A stretch of DNA of 20,577 nucleotides from Lingula anatina (GCF_001039355.2 NW_019774637.1:502480-523056); one strand, 5' to 3'. Positions 1-14,956 are shown, counted from the stretch's first letter. Notes: a model not told the origin generated them from the letters alone. Program-made: numbers and translations.

Positions 1-43
1 TTTTAAAGTTGAAATTTATGTTTGCACATTTATATCATCATAG

Positions 44-1279
44 GAGATGAAGTCTGCTTTAGAAAATATGGAAGCTATGAAAGTGGAAACTTCACTGCAT
101 CAAAAAGAAATCAGAGAACTTGTCGCCACTGTAGAAGAGAAGACCAGAGATATGGAAAAGTAAGAAAACTTTTGAAATCTATTGTTTAAAAGCAATCTGC
201 CCGCATTTGAGAATTCTCAACAGTCATCTTCTTTTTGATCTTAAAAAGCCTCTTTTCTATCCTAACACCAGACCTTAAACATGACAAAATCCCTGAAAGA
301 TTATCTGAAACGAACCTAGTGTGGCTATTATCTTCTGTCTGGTATTATCTTCTGTCTGGCATTATCTTCTGTCTGGCATTATCTTCTGTCTTGTCTGGTA
401 TCCATGACAGAATACAATGTCTGTATTATATGTGACACAAGGCCGCAATTTCTTGTCTTGTGAAGTGAAAACGGGTCATGCTCAGTGAAATCCAGGGAAG
501 GCAGTTGTTGCTCTAAATTACTGGCTAGTTTTTGTACTAAAGCAGTATGTATGGCACTTTGGACTGTCTCCTTAATCCTGCAGATAATGCTTTACTGTAT
601 ATTATTTTGTAATCGCTGCTTCCAGATTGACCAAGTTATTAGAAGAAGCACAAGGTGATTGTGATGACTTGAGGTCCAAGGTAGAATTATTACAGGAAGA
701 GGATGCCAGGAAAACTGAGGTAAAGTCTCACCAAGAGGGTAAACCTGGCCAGTCATTATCATTGGGGCAGATGTGGGTTTTCCACATTGGTTTAAAGATA
801 GAATTATTGCTTTAGGAAAGACAAAGAAAAATATGAAGAGAGACAGGGTGCAGGGGAATTAAGAGCTTTCAAGGAAAATGATATATTTGGTATTGCTTTA
901 AGTATGAATTTAATAAAAGTGCGCAAAGATTACACTCTAACTGTCTACACTCTTGACTTTTACTTTTTTTATTAAAAATCCTCAAGTGTGCTTATATCAA
1001 TGCATAAGTTTGTTCTACTAAATACTAGAGCTGGGGTAGCGCTAACACTCACCAATTTAGCCAAATGCTAAAAATGGCTGAACTTGGCTAAACAAAAAGG
1101 GCTTGATTTGACTCATTTTAGTCAAATTAAAACCATTTGGATAACAAATTGACAAAAAAACGGTGATTTGGCTAAGCGAAAAAAAATTGCTAGCCCTACC
1201 CCAGTAAAGACTATTTTACCAATATCTGGATATTTGAATTCTATTCAAGGAACTAGGGCTAATTATTATTAAAAAATAT

Positions 1280-1310
<31 letters not shown>

Positions 1311-2764
1311 TTTTGAAAAATTTGTTTACACATTTATTTTGTCATAGGAGCTGAAGTCTACTTTAGAAAAAATGGAGACCCTTAGAGAGGAAAATGCCCG
1401 CCTGGTCGGCCACCAGAATCCTAAACAGAAGATCCAATACCACATGAGCCTGAAAGATGAGAACAACAGGTTGATGGAGGTAAAAGAAAGTTTGCTGGAT
1501 TGTAACAGTTTTGAAAAATGAACTTTCCAGATTTGGCAAATAGTGGTCTTTCTTTCTGATTTTTTCATCAATATATGGCCCCATTCAGAATAGGGGACTA
1601 AGTAGTCTGAGGGTCAAATATGGCTGACCCACTTGAATACTTCCCCATGGGATATCTATTCAGTGTCTTTTATCAGAATAGACGGCAAGCTTTGTAGTAG
1701 GTTGCCATATTTCACACTTGGACTAGTTAGTCTCCTATTCTGAATGGGGCTTATGTTTCTCATTTAAAGTTGTTTTTAGAGGGTTGAAAGGAAAATTGTT
1801 TTATTTTCAGAATCAGAGGATGTCCAATTCCAATAGTGAAGAATGTTCAGTGTTTGGATGTCGTAGTGTTTTGCATAGCACTGTGTGACTTGTGACTTAA
1901 ATGCTTTCCTGTAAATATTATAAGACTAGTTAAACATTGAGAGAAAACTGTCCAGATTTCAATTAAAACAATAATGTGATTGTAGCATGAATGTTGATAG
2001 ATTTGATATTTTCAGCTGCTCAGAGACCATTTTAAAGGTTGTTGAGAAATGTTAAATAATAATTGTTCCATTTCAACTTTTCATGAACATTTTCCCAAAA
2101 GGTAAAAATCGCATGCTTAGGGAAGAAAAGGTGCAAAACCGAGTTAATGATTATGGTTTTTCATATTTAAATTGAAATCTTCAATACAAGATACCATATG
2201 ATAAAAAACGATGAACAGTTGTATCTTCAAAACCAAGAACTGACTAATAATTATTTATTTCTGGTAAAATAAAGAGGAAAACTGCTCTGAAAAGAAAAAA
2301 AATAGTGTATTTGAATTTCCTAGATTTATTAATGAGTTTTATTTGTCTGAGAATTGAACTCTCAGCATCTCACATTCTCTATCTTACTTGGAAGTGGCAA
2401 GCATCTTACCAGTTAGGCCATCCAGCCTTTTCTCTTTATGAGGGCAATTTTCAAGCCCATATACATCACATTCTCTTTCTCCCATAGGCTAATTTGGTGA
2501 GAACTGATCACCAAAGTGACTGGTCACTCCTCCAAGTGGCCTCTTTTTCAGGTGGAGATCAAGGGCCATCTCTGTACCTCATTTGTGGCCAGTCAGTTCT
2601 TGATTGAAACAAATCATTCTTACTTCCCTTGGGTTTGAAAGAAAATTGTACGATTTGAAAAATAAGGATAAATCTTAGTTTTCATGAACTAATATTTGAC
2701 ATTTGTTTCAGTGCATTGGTTTACATTTGGACCGAAAGAAGAGAAACAGATTGTTAATACATGA

Positions 2765-2819
<55 letters not shown>

Positions 2820-2956
2820 TCCAGGAATTGGTAAAGACAAGAGATGAACTCACCAGACTAAAATTAGCACACAAGAAGCCGGTGGAATCCTGCCTAAAAG
2901 AAAACATGCATCCTACCACTCTAAGAGGAACACCAAAAAAATCGGTGTCCAGTTGA
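44..2956 (+). CDS. HMMR: 3' end of an HMMR/RHAMM-like coiled-coil protein (HMMR/KIF15 C-terminal family), four exons
   Basis: Partial gene; the 5' part lies outside the window. Coding exons are 44-159, 626-719, 1348-1479 and 2825-2956, all with AG acceptors and GT donors, and their phases join into 157 residues ending in TGA. The first three exons are charged heptad-like coiled coil. Exon 3 carries ENARLVGHQNPKQKIQ followed by SLKDEN, the signature shared by the C-termini of HMMR (hyaluronan-mediated motility receptor, a spindle-associated protein) and the kinesin-12 KIF15. I prefer HMMR because of KDEN after the signature and a tail with KEN and TP spaced as in HMMR C-termini; KIF15 remains possible. 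Known members act on spindle microtubules in mitosis. The KEN tripeptide could be an APC/C degron (inference). Exons 1 and 3 are similar to each other and look duplicated. Identity is firm at family level and moderate for the symbol. Confidence 0.72.
327..394. repeat. 17-bp minisatellite, four tandem copies
   Basis: The unit attatcttctgtctggc recurs at 327, 344, 361 and 378 with only one or two changes between copies. It lies in the intron between the first and second visible exons of the HMMR-like gene. The unit is pyrimidine-rich on this strand. Confidence 0.9.
1031..1204. mobile_element. MITE-like element with CTGGGGTAG terminal inverted repeats
   Basis: The element starts ctggggtagcgctaac and ends with the inverse, ctaccccag, preceded by gctagcc. 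The 16-base ends match at 14 positions, and a second matching block (TTAGCCAAAT) follows slightly further in on both sides. It is 174 bp long, AT-rich inside and non-coding. The flanks tagag and taaag could be an imperfect 5-bp target duplication. It sits in the intron before the third visible HMMR-like exon. Superfamily not assigned. Confidence 0.7.
1278..1313. repeat. (ATTT)n microsatellite
   Basis: Nine tandem ATTT units end 34 bases before the acceptor of the third visible HMMR-like exon. Confidence 0.95.
1578..1750. mobile_element. MITE with about 47-bp terminal inverted repeats
   Basis: Left arm 1578-1624 and right arm 1704-1750 are inverted copies matching at about 41 of 47 positions. 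Both start gccccattcagaatagg, and both arms contain AAATATGGC at the inner end. The total is 173 bp with a non-coding centre of about 80 bp. The left flank ends TATG, and TATG follows the right end after one T, but no clean target duplication can be fixed. It lies in the last intron of the HMMR-like gene. This is a non-autonomous DNA element; superfamily not assigned. Confidence 0.8.
2340..2428 (-). mobile_element. tRNA-derived SINE, tRNA-like head
   Basis: Read on the minus strand, the head begins GGCTGGATGGCCTAACTGG, which contains a good RNA polymerase III box A (TGGCCTAACTGG). About 50 bases later comes a box B-like GAGTTCAATTCTC flanked by a 5-bp stem, CTGAG/CTCAG. The spacing suits a tRNA gene, but the acceptor stem and anticodon arm do not fold, so it is a tRNA-derived retroposon and not a working tRNA. 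The tail probably continues toward 2296, where there is a T-rich tract on the minus strand; that boundary is uncertain. Confidence 0.62.
2766..2819. repeat. (ATT)18 microsatellite abutting a splice acceptor
   Basis: Eighteen perfect ATT units are followed directly by TCCAG and then the last HMMR-like exon. The repeat therefore occupies the place of the polypyrimidine tract. Confidence 0.95.
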
Positions 2957-3640
2957 TAAATCTAACAAGCTGCTAAAAGATTTTTTTGTAATGAAAGAAA
3001 TATAACTTCCATGATATGACAGAAGCAACCATTGAGTTTTGACATCATTCAGTGATATGAGTGACAGAATCGGATGGATATTTCAATGGAAAATTATGAC
3101 AGGGGCCGAGAAAGCTCAAAAATGAATTTTACTTGCAGAAGTGGCAACAATGTCGATTTCAACCTCTTGGATGATTTTTTAATCTATTTTTTTAGATTAA
3201 TAGTTTTATCATGGACCAAAATTACTTTTCTATTTTATATGAAGAAAAAGAGTGAAGGTTTGGATTTTTTTAATAAAATATTTGCAAGTACATCGTACAG
3301 TGATAGAATCTTAAAATGCTTATCATCTGCAATTCTGATGTGAAAGATGAATAATTTTTGTGAATAATTGTAAATTCAGAACCATTTATTCAGAGCTGTA
3401 AATTTTTATGTTTTTTAATCACATACAACAGATGTACATCTGATTGGGGACCTAGCTTATGGAGTTTGTTGGAGTCAGTAACATTATGAAGATGAAAAAA
3501 ATGTGAACTAGATATAGTGAGGCGTGACTGTATTATTCATAGTTGCCATAAATTAGTATGTACTTGGTAGAATTTGTCTGAATATGTGGTACAAAATGTG
3601 AAAATGGGCAATGATAATAAAACAACAGTACAAAACTAAG
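2957..3640 (+). other. 3' UTR of the HMMR-like gene with two AATAAA signals
   Basis: This AT-rich stretch follows the TGA stop and has no sustained coding signal. Canonical AATAAA hexamers occur at 3272-3277 and 3616-3621. The second is followed within about 25 bases by A-rich then T-rich sequence, which suits cleavage near 3640. Use of either site is inferred from the hexamer only. Confidence 0.55.
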
Positions 3641-4120
3641 AAGTGATTTGTTTTTCACTTTGCCATTACCCTAGGAGCGTGTGCTAATTTTTTTCATTTG
3701 CTTTTTACTTGCCCCCCCCCCCCAAATAATTTTTTTAATGAAATTTGTTTTTCACTGTCAGTTTAAATGCCCTGCTGGAACTAAAACCACATAGAGGGAT
3801 GTTTTGACTGCATCCATTTGATTAACTTGAACTTCTTAAGCCTATATGAAATTTTTTTTATTCTATAAAACCTTGTCTTAGGTTAATATTTTTATGTATT
3901 CTATAAAACCTTGCAAAAGTGATCTATACTATACACCTGCCGGGTGTCTCTCAGTACAGAAAAGTACAGAATTAGTTGGAGACAGCTGTGAATATCTAGA
4001 GAAAAATCTATCTGTGAAGGACAAGGACTTTTAAGAGAATGATTGATACCAAGGATAAGGATATATGTTGTAAAACCATTGAAATGCTGTCCTTCATTTG
4101 AGAATTGAATTAATGAAATA
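3641..4120. other. Intergenic region between two convergent genes
   Basis: About 480 bases separate the inferred poly(A) sites of the HMMR-like gene (plus strand) and the uncharacterised gene (minus strand). It contains a C12 run at 3712-3723 and a 15-bp direct repeat, ttctataaaaccttg, near 3860 and 3899. No coding signal was found. Confidence 0.6.
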
Positions 4121-5042
4121 GAACTTTATATTAAGTCATGTTTATTTGTACAACAAGGCGCATACCAAAATTGTGACATCTTTTAAAAATGTGGTGGGAA
4201 AGTGATACTTCTCTCTTATGATTGCACAAACTTATACCATTATGCATTTAAACATGCACATTCTTCTGTCAAGCTACAAAGAAAGAAAAATGTTTAACTC
4301 CAAATAAATACTTAACAAGGCAGTAGGCACCATTCTATGGCCTATGTGACTATATCCTCAAATATGAGGTTCACCACCTGAGGATGACTGCTTTTTATAA
4401 GACTCAGCTTGTTGTATTCTGAATACAAACTGCTATAACAGCTCAAATTGTCCTTATTAATAGGTAAGATTAATACTACAAAATATTATAGCAATACACA
4501 GCACATGCCTTGAGCATCTTTTGACAGAATTCACCATGCACTGAAATCACATCATAGCAATACAAATGTCTGGAAGCATGCACTGATTAATATGTTTTTC
4601 CCCAGAACCAAGCAATTTTACAACTTAGAACATCTTAATTAATGGCCAACACTTGAAAAAAAATGACATATTGGCAATATCTGTGAGGATTTAACTAGGT
4701 TGTCTCTGAGTTTTCACTTGAAGAAGCTGCTTATTCTACATGAGGACGGATCAAAGTTTTATAGGTGGTTGACAATGAAGGAGAAGACTGACTTCAACTA
4801 AGAACTTGAGTGCAAGTGCACCAGGATGATAAAACTCATAAAATCCATAAAATAAACATTTTTTTTTTGGTTTTGCAGGAAATAAAAAGTAAATAATTTC
4901 TTCTTAACATTAGACTGAACACATCAATGTCATCATGCACATCACTATAACCCTGTGAATGTTCCTCACAACTTAGACTTCAAGTTGCCTATAATTAGCA
5001 TGTTCTCTATATGCATTATAACTGGACATCATGTAACGTCCA
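4121..5042 (-). other. 3' UTR of the minus-strand coiled-coil gene
   Basis: This AT-rich sequence lies downstream of the TAA stop at 5043-5045. On the minus strand an AATAAA signal is at 4141-4146, so cleavage near 4120 is likely. No sustained reading frame with coding character is present. Confidence 0.5.
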
Positions 5043-8000
5043 TTATATGGCTCCATCCCCACTTATCCCCAGTTTCTTCTGCAAGGTTTTTGTGGCTCTC
5101 TTTATTTCCTCCTCCATCTGGTGCATGCGTTTCACGTCCTCTTCGAACTGATCCACGCACTCGGGCCTTCGTATGATGGCCAGCTGTTCGGCCGTTAAAC
5201 TAGGCGGGCGCCTTTTTTTAACGTCTTTTGATCCTGGACTAGGCTTGTTTTCATTTCTGTTTTTGCTGTCTTGTTGTTTCTCGTTTGAGATTTTGTCCTT
5301 TTTCAGTTTATTTGTAACTTGGGCGGAGACTGGACGTGTGGTTACATATTTGAGAGGTCGTTCTCCTCTGGCTATCACTAAAAGTGCATGAGAAATACTG
5401 GCATAAACTTTAAAGTTTTTATAATGCTAAAAAAATTTATCATCATGTTAATTTTTTAAATTTCATAATATAAACAAAAGGGAAAACAGTTTACTTTCCA
5501 TATCAGTGACTGAAAATATTTTATTTGAAAAAAAAAAAATACTACAATCTCCAGGAAGGACATATTAAAAAAGAATTTCCCTTACCCCTGACAACAACCG
5601 TTCTCCTTTATTACTCCAAAAATCATGAACCATCATTAAAAAATAAAATCCCGGTGATTGTATTGAATCAAGCTCCAGCTACAGCATCTGAATCCACCTT
5701 AGAGTCAGTGTTGACCAGCGTTGCTGACTTACCTGCACTTTTGGGTCGTGCCCTCTTTGCGTCCCCTGACCTTTGCTGTACGGCACTGACTGGGCGGTTC
5801 TTTTTCACTCCTAATACATTCTTATCAAAAAGATCAGACTGAAAAAAAGAAATAATAATAATTAAAACATTTACTCATTTCATTTACACTTAAATGAGGA
5901 AATATAATTAGATTACAAGAGCATTTTCAAAATACATATTTTTTTCAAAGCAGTATAAAAAACAGATGTGTAAGTATGAATATAGTCATATATCACAGAT
6001 CTTGTCTAAAACCATGTAAAATGGTTCTAGTCAAAGCAGAAACAATAAACAGTAATTAAATACACTTTTAACTTTTAAAAATTGTACTGGTCTTGCTTCA
6101 ACTTCACTGATGCTTGTCCACATATAATCTTACCTGTGTATACCTGTGGGGGTCATCATAATCTAAATCCAGGTGGACTCTGTCTGGGTCATTGTCCACA
6201 CTACTACAGCTGTCCTCCTCTCTCAGCAGGTGGCCGTCCAGGGGTCCGTCGCGGCCAGTTTCTTGACCATCTCCAGTCAGTTGGAAGATCTCACTCATGT
6301 CCTGAGCACAATATGGTGTTAAAGATCAGTGATTAAGCTGAATTTGATAGCAACATTAACAGCAGTTTCTGAGATAACAACAAAGAAAACCAATTGAAAT
6401 ATTTAGCCAGATTTGTTCACTTACCTGGTTAGATATATATCTATTATATTTAGCAATGCATGGATTTCAAGTTTAAATACCAATGCTTTTTATAAATCAA
6501 TTTATGTATTCTTTCACCTAATCAATCAATCAATTTCTTAGCCTAGTACTTTTGCTTTTAAGCACCATAATTATTTCAACAAGTTCTTTTTTTCATACAA
6601 CAGACAGATGCCACTGATAAATAGAATAATCACCATAATTCTCAAAGTCTTTAGTACCCAGACAGGAGACTGTAGTATTATTGAAAACCTTACAACTAGT
6701 GCTCTAACACCTATCTCACCTTGTTGGCATCTGCATCAGTCCCAGTTGTGTCTTTGTTATGTACAGGTTCAATGAACAAGTCTGCCCAGGTCAGCTCGGC
6801 CTCTGAGGCAGCCTCCTTCTGAGCTGACCTGTACAGGTGCTTGCTGGTCTTCTTGGCACTCTGCACTCTGTCTGGTTTCTGAGATAATTGTGAAAGTAGA
6901 AGAAAAGGTGTAAATAAAACAAGCTTAAATACTTTTTAAAAGTATAATGCATTTAGTAAACCTTGAATTCAACATAATATTTTGTCTTAGTTTTACCATT
7001 AGAATTTTAAACAAATATGCAAAAACATGACCTATTCACAATCAAAGTATTTTAATATTCATTTGATCTATATACTAATTTGTCTTTGATATGTCACATA
7101 TAAATTTGAAAACAATCAAAATAATATAAAATATGTTATCAGTTATCATTCTCTCCACCTCTGAAAAATGAAGTGATCCTGAGAACAGGGTAGTTATAGT
7201 AGAAAAAATTTGTTAAAGCCAAAAAGCTTGAGAATTTCTGCCAAATCAAAATTAGAACATGCTTCAGCATTTGGTTTAAATTAACCATGCTAGAATGATC
7301 AAATTCACATGCTAATATTCCAATTCCCTGTGGTGCAGTACCTTTTGATTCTTCAAAAACAACCTGTCCACTTCCTCCATGGTGGACGTCCGTTTGTGGC
7401 CCCCATCCCGTCCCCTATCAACAGCCAGCATGTCGCGGTGCTGTATGAGCTGCTCCTCCAGAAAACCCTGTCGACTCTGAAAGAAGATCTTCTGCCTGTC
7501 TTGGACCTCTCTCTCCAGTGCCTTGTATTCCCTCTGCAGCAGCCCTATGGTCAGCAAGGCCCAGTTCTGGAGGGACCTGGTCTGATGAACAATATTATAG
7601 CACAGATTAACTGATCATTCATGTAATGACATATATAAAACACATAAAATGTTTCATATATTTCACTCTTACTATAGCTAGCTACTAACTAACAGAAATG
7701 GTAAAATATAATTGGTAACTTCTTTTGTGAATGGGTGAAAAGGTCGTGGTTATTTGTTTCAAACAAAAGCTTTGCTAGAACAATCTAATTGACAGTTGTG
7801 GATGATTCAGATCATAAAAATAGAGTAAAAATATTCTAAAGTACCCAGTATCATAAATGTAATTTCTATTTCATAAAAGTAATGATACTGATTTTTGATT
7901 CATATCTCATAACACAAAACACTTCTTCTCTAATCTCAAACCCTGAATTTTTTACTGCTGCTACATTTGATAAATCATATACCAAAGGCCAAACAATTAC

Positions 8001-9092
8001 CTTGGGTTTTGGTGTTATTGTGTTATTTTCCTTTCCTTCAAAGTCAGGGGGTGCCACACCTGAAATTTTACATGTAGTAATAAACCAAGTGCAGAAAAAA
8101 GAAGATAAGAAGACTTGAAATTTCTATTCTAATAATTGCAGGTTAAGATCATCTTACACACGTATCAGCAACAATAGATTTAATTAACAATTACTTCATT
8201 TATTTGTTCACTTTTAATTTAGTAATTTATAAATACACAAACTGTTGTAATCTATTTTAATGCCACAAAGATTATAATTATCATGATTTACTTTCTTGTA
8301 AATTATTTATTCTTTTTTTTATGGTTGAAGAAATAATAAGAGGATGTTCCTTGCATATGATGTTTTCAACATGTGTTCAATGTGAATACTTACCAACCAC
8401 ATTAGCTACATGTATTGCTGCAGCTTTGTCCCCTGTCCATGCCCTGTAAATATTCCATATTTTACACACAGAGAATAACTCATCTCCTTCTGTTGAAACA
8501 AGCCATACAAACATGAATGACAGATTTAATTGAGGAGCAAATGATTAAAGGACCAGCAAGAGATGTGTGCCCTGCCTCATGTTCCACAAGGTGCAAAGAT
8601 ATGATGATGATGATGAATGAATAATGTATACTGATCAAAAATACAAACGCTCTACCCAATAGTTTAAAAATTTTTAACAATATTATGGGATATATGTATT
8701 ATATCATACAAAGTTAATTTTGTTCAATATGCTGCAGATTACTGTGTGTTCTGCCCGTAGCCCATTATGTTTTACATAAATAATTCACATAGGGCATTTA
8801 TATTTTTGTTCAGTATATATCCAAGCAAATGTGAGAAAGATTTACCAACTAAAAATATTTCAAATCAATAATTTAAACAGATAAATGGATGAAAGATGAC
8901 CAAAGATTCAGATTAAAGAGTCACAGTATACCTCTTTACCAGCATAACTAAACAGTTCAGCTGATCGGTGGTCTTCTGTAATTCTGATTTGCACTCCAGT
9001 AGCTCCTGCCTCAACTGTGCCATCATCTGTCTGGCAACCTTGGCATCAGGTCCGGCACTCATGGCACGCTGCTTCCCAAGCTGACGACTCAT
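5043..9092 (-). CDS. Uncharacterised 425-residue coiled-coil protein with RP[VK]SA repeats, eight coding exons
   Basis: Coding exons on the minus strand, 5' to 3', are 9092-8932, 8443-8394, 8059-8001, 7581-7342, 6878-6720, 6301-6134, 5838-5733 and 5377-5043. All have GT-AG borders, and the phases join to exactly 426 codons with no internal stop. I do not recognise the family. Visible parts are an N-terminal coiled coil (about residues 17-53), a short conserved-looking WTGDKAAAIHVANVV segment (56-70), a second helical segment beginning LQNWALLTIGLLQREYKALE, an acidic low-complexity middle, a basic region with three RP[VK]SA motifs (from residues 294, 310 and 329), and a C-terminal coiled coil after a very basic linker. 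There is a KEN tripeptide at 80-82. There is no signal peptide or membrane segment. The composition suits a cytoskeletal, centrosomal or ciliary protein, but that is inference. The start has A at -3 and follows a spliced leader. Confidence 0.82.
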
Positions 9093-9115
9093 TTTTATCT
9101 TTGTGTTTATAGCCA
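9093..9115 (-). other. 5' UTR part of the first coding exon of the minus-strand gene
   Basis: The acceptor cctttcag ends at 9116, leaving 23 untranslated bases before the ATG at 9092-9090. Confidence 0.6.
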
Positions 9116-9438
9116 CTGAAAGGACATAAAGTGTTATGTAGACTACTAATTTCAAGTATTTCACTGACAATGACTATTAAATTATCTCAATGTTAGCTTA
9201 CTATCATTATTTTGATTTAAATTCAAACAGTTACATGTCATATATGCTAATCTAAAATTGCATGTCAAACTGAATGTCAATTAAAAGACAGCTATGAAGA
9301 ATGTCAATATTTAGAATATTTCAACAAAAAGAACATGGGAAATTTTAACAGATAAAATGATAATTTTACTATTTTTGGGTAGGCACAATGCATGGCATTT
9401 GTCTCAATCGCACAACAAAGCAAAATGAATCAACTCAC

Positions 9439-9510
9439 ATTTCAAATTTCCTTCACTTCCACCATATTGTTTATGTTGAACAAGGAATGATGGGTACCTG
9501 TATCCACGTC
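9439..9510 (-). other. Candidate 5' leader exon of the minus-strand gene, with a short upstream ORF
   Basis: On the minus strand a strong donor (AAT followed by GTGAGTTG) ends an exon at 9439. It would splice over about 320 bases to the acceptor at 9116. It contains an 8-codon upstream ORF at 9465-9442, ATG GTG GAA ... TGA. The 5' boundary given is a guess because the transcription start cannot be read from sequence. Confidence 0.45.
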
Positions 9511-9680
9511 CTAAAATTATTGACATATAGTATCATATATGTCTGATAATCAGAAAAGTCAACCAGTTCATTTCAAAGTATATGTATTTACACTCTTTGG
9601 GTCATCACGAGAATGAAATGTATTAAGAAAATTCAATAAGATACTTCTACAAACGAGATATCACGAGAGCGGAAGTAAAT
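9511..9680. promoter_or_regulatory. Probable bidirectional promoter between the minus-strand gene and PDCD6
   Basis: Two genes face away from each other here, with 216 bases between the leader-exon ATG of one and the start codon of the other. The region has no TATA box at a sensible position. It contains GCGGAAGTA just before the PDCD6 start, an ETS-type core common in head-to-head housekeeping promoters, and repeated CACGAGA blocks near 9607 and 9662. Function is inferred from layout and motifs. Confidence 0.5.
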
Positions 9681-13987
<4,307 letters not shown>

Positions 13988-14700
13988 TAAACTGCGGAAT
14001 TGTGAAACAGATATAGATATTTTTCAGATTCAGCTTCATTTTGTAAAGAAAAAAGAAAGAAAACACGTAGCACCTGTTTAACCTAGACACTGATGTTCCT
14101 GCTGACTTACAATTAAAATACTTTTATTGTTATTCAAATGTAAATTCTTTAGTGTGGATTTGAAGAGACTGCCCAAGTCACCAAAGGGTATAAACTATTA
14201 TAGTTGAATTCAAAGCTCTTAGTGGTAACCTTAGGACTTAGTTACTCAAGTCAAATTTATATGTATTATTTGCTTATTATGATTTTTGTGTCTGAAAGTG
14301 ATATATTCAGACTAAGAATGAAGATGTATTATTTAGAAAGAATGTTTTGACTATTTTGTTTTCTAAAATATATATGTCCTATGTAACATATGGAGTGGCT
14401 CTTGTAGATGGAAAACTGGATTTGCTTGCAGAATGAATCTACATTTTTGTAATGTGAGAGATATATTGGCTTTTCTTATTTCATAATACATTAATGTCTA
14501 ACAAAGGATACAAACATTTAGAAGAGTAATGTTATTGAAAATATAAGTGATATTTAATATCACTGCAAAATACCAAAAATGATTTTTTTCCTCATTTTAT
14601 GTCTTCAATCTTGTAGGAACATGTGCTGTCCCTATACATTAAGGTGAAGACGTTTTCTGTGACACAGTGTAATAAAATGATTTACCCATTTTTAAAGAAG
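13988..14700 (+). other. PDCD6: 3' UTR of the PDCD6 isoform ending in exon 6a
   Basis: This AT-rich non-coding sequence follows the TGA of exon 6a. A canonical AATAAA is at 14671-14676, so the transcript may end near 14690-14710. That is upstream of the alternative last exon 6b. Confidence 0.5.
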
Positions 14701-14938
14701 TTTATTTTGTTCCATGTTGAAATAGGCATATATCTGCATGCCATCCGCGCCCAGAAAGAAGACATTGAACAAATGAACTTTCTATCTGCTTTTACAGGAC
14801 AAGTTCACAATGAAAGTTAATTATAAACAAAAACAGACCACTTTGTGTTCATTTTCTTAGTCTCTCGTGTACTTGTTTGCTGAAACAGACCTGTGGGGCT
14901 ACTGCGTGATGATTAAAAAGAGACTCAGTAGTTCACAT

Positions 14939-14956
14939 GGGGGGGGGGGGGGGGGG
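14939..14956. repeat. G18 homopolymer
   Basis: Eighteen consecutive G residues lie between the exon 6a poly(A) signal and exon 6b. Length may be unstable between individuals and unreliable in assembly. Confidence 0.9.

Noticed and set aside
2340-2428. Functional tRNA gene on the minus strand
   Set aside because: Box A and box B are present, but the acceptor stem and anticodon arm do not form, so a SINE head explains it better.
3074-3343. 89-codon open frame after the HMMR-like stop
   Set aside because: It lies in the 3' UTR, is rich in F, I and K as expected from AT-rich DNA, and has no recognisable motif.
5582-5605. Possible small extra minus-strand exon (GAGAACGGTTGTTGTCAG before GTAAG)
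   Set aside because: Borders are passable, but the 5733 to 5377 join already keeps frame, and this piece resembles nothing conserved.
5525-5842. Open frame on the plus strand, 105 codons
   Set aside because: It lies opposite a minus-strand exon with good splice borders and is open only because of that exon's composition.
6122-6138. Earlier donor (CCCACAG|GTATAC) for the minus-strand exon 6301-6134
   Set aside because: It would put the next exon out of frame with a stop after nine codons; the donor 12 bases on (ACACAG|GTAAGA) keeps frame.
14623-14820. 65-codon open frame between PDCD6 exons 6a and 6b
   Set aside because: No homology is recognised, and it overlaps the AATAAA and probable cleavage site of the 6a transcript.
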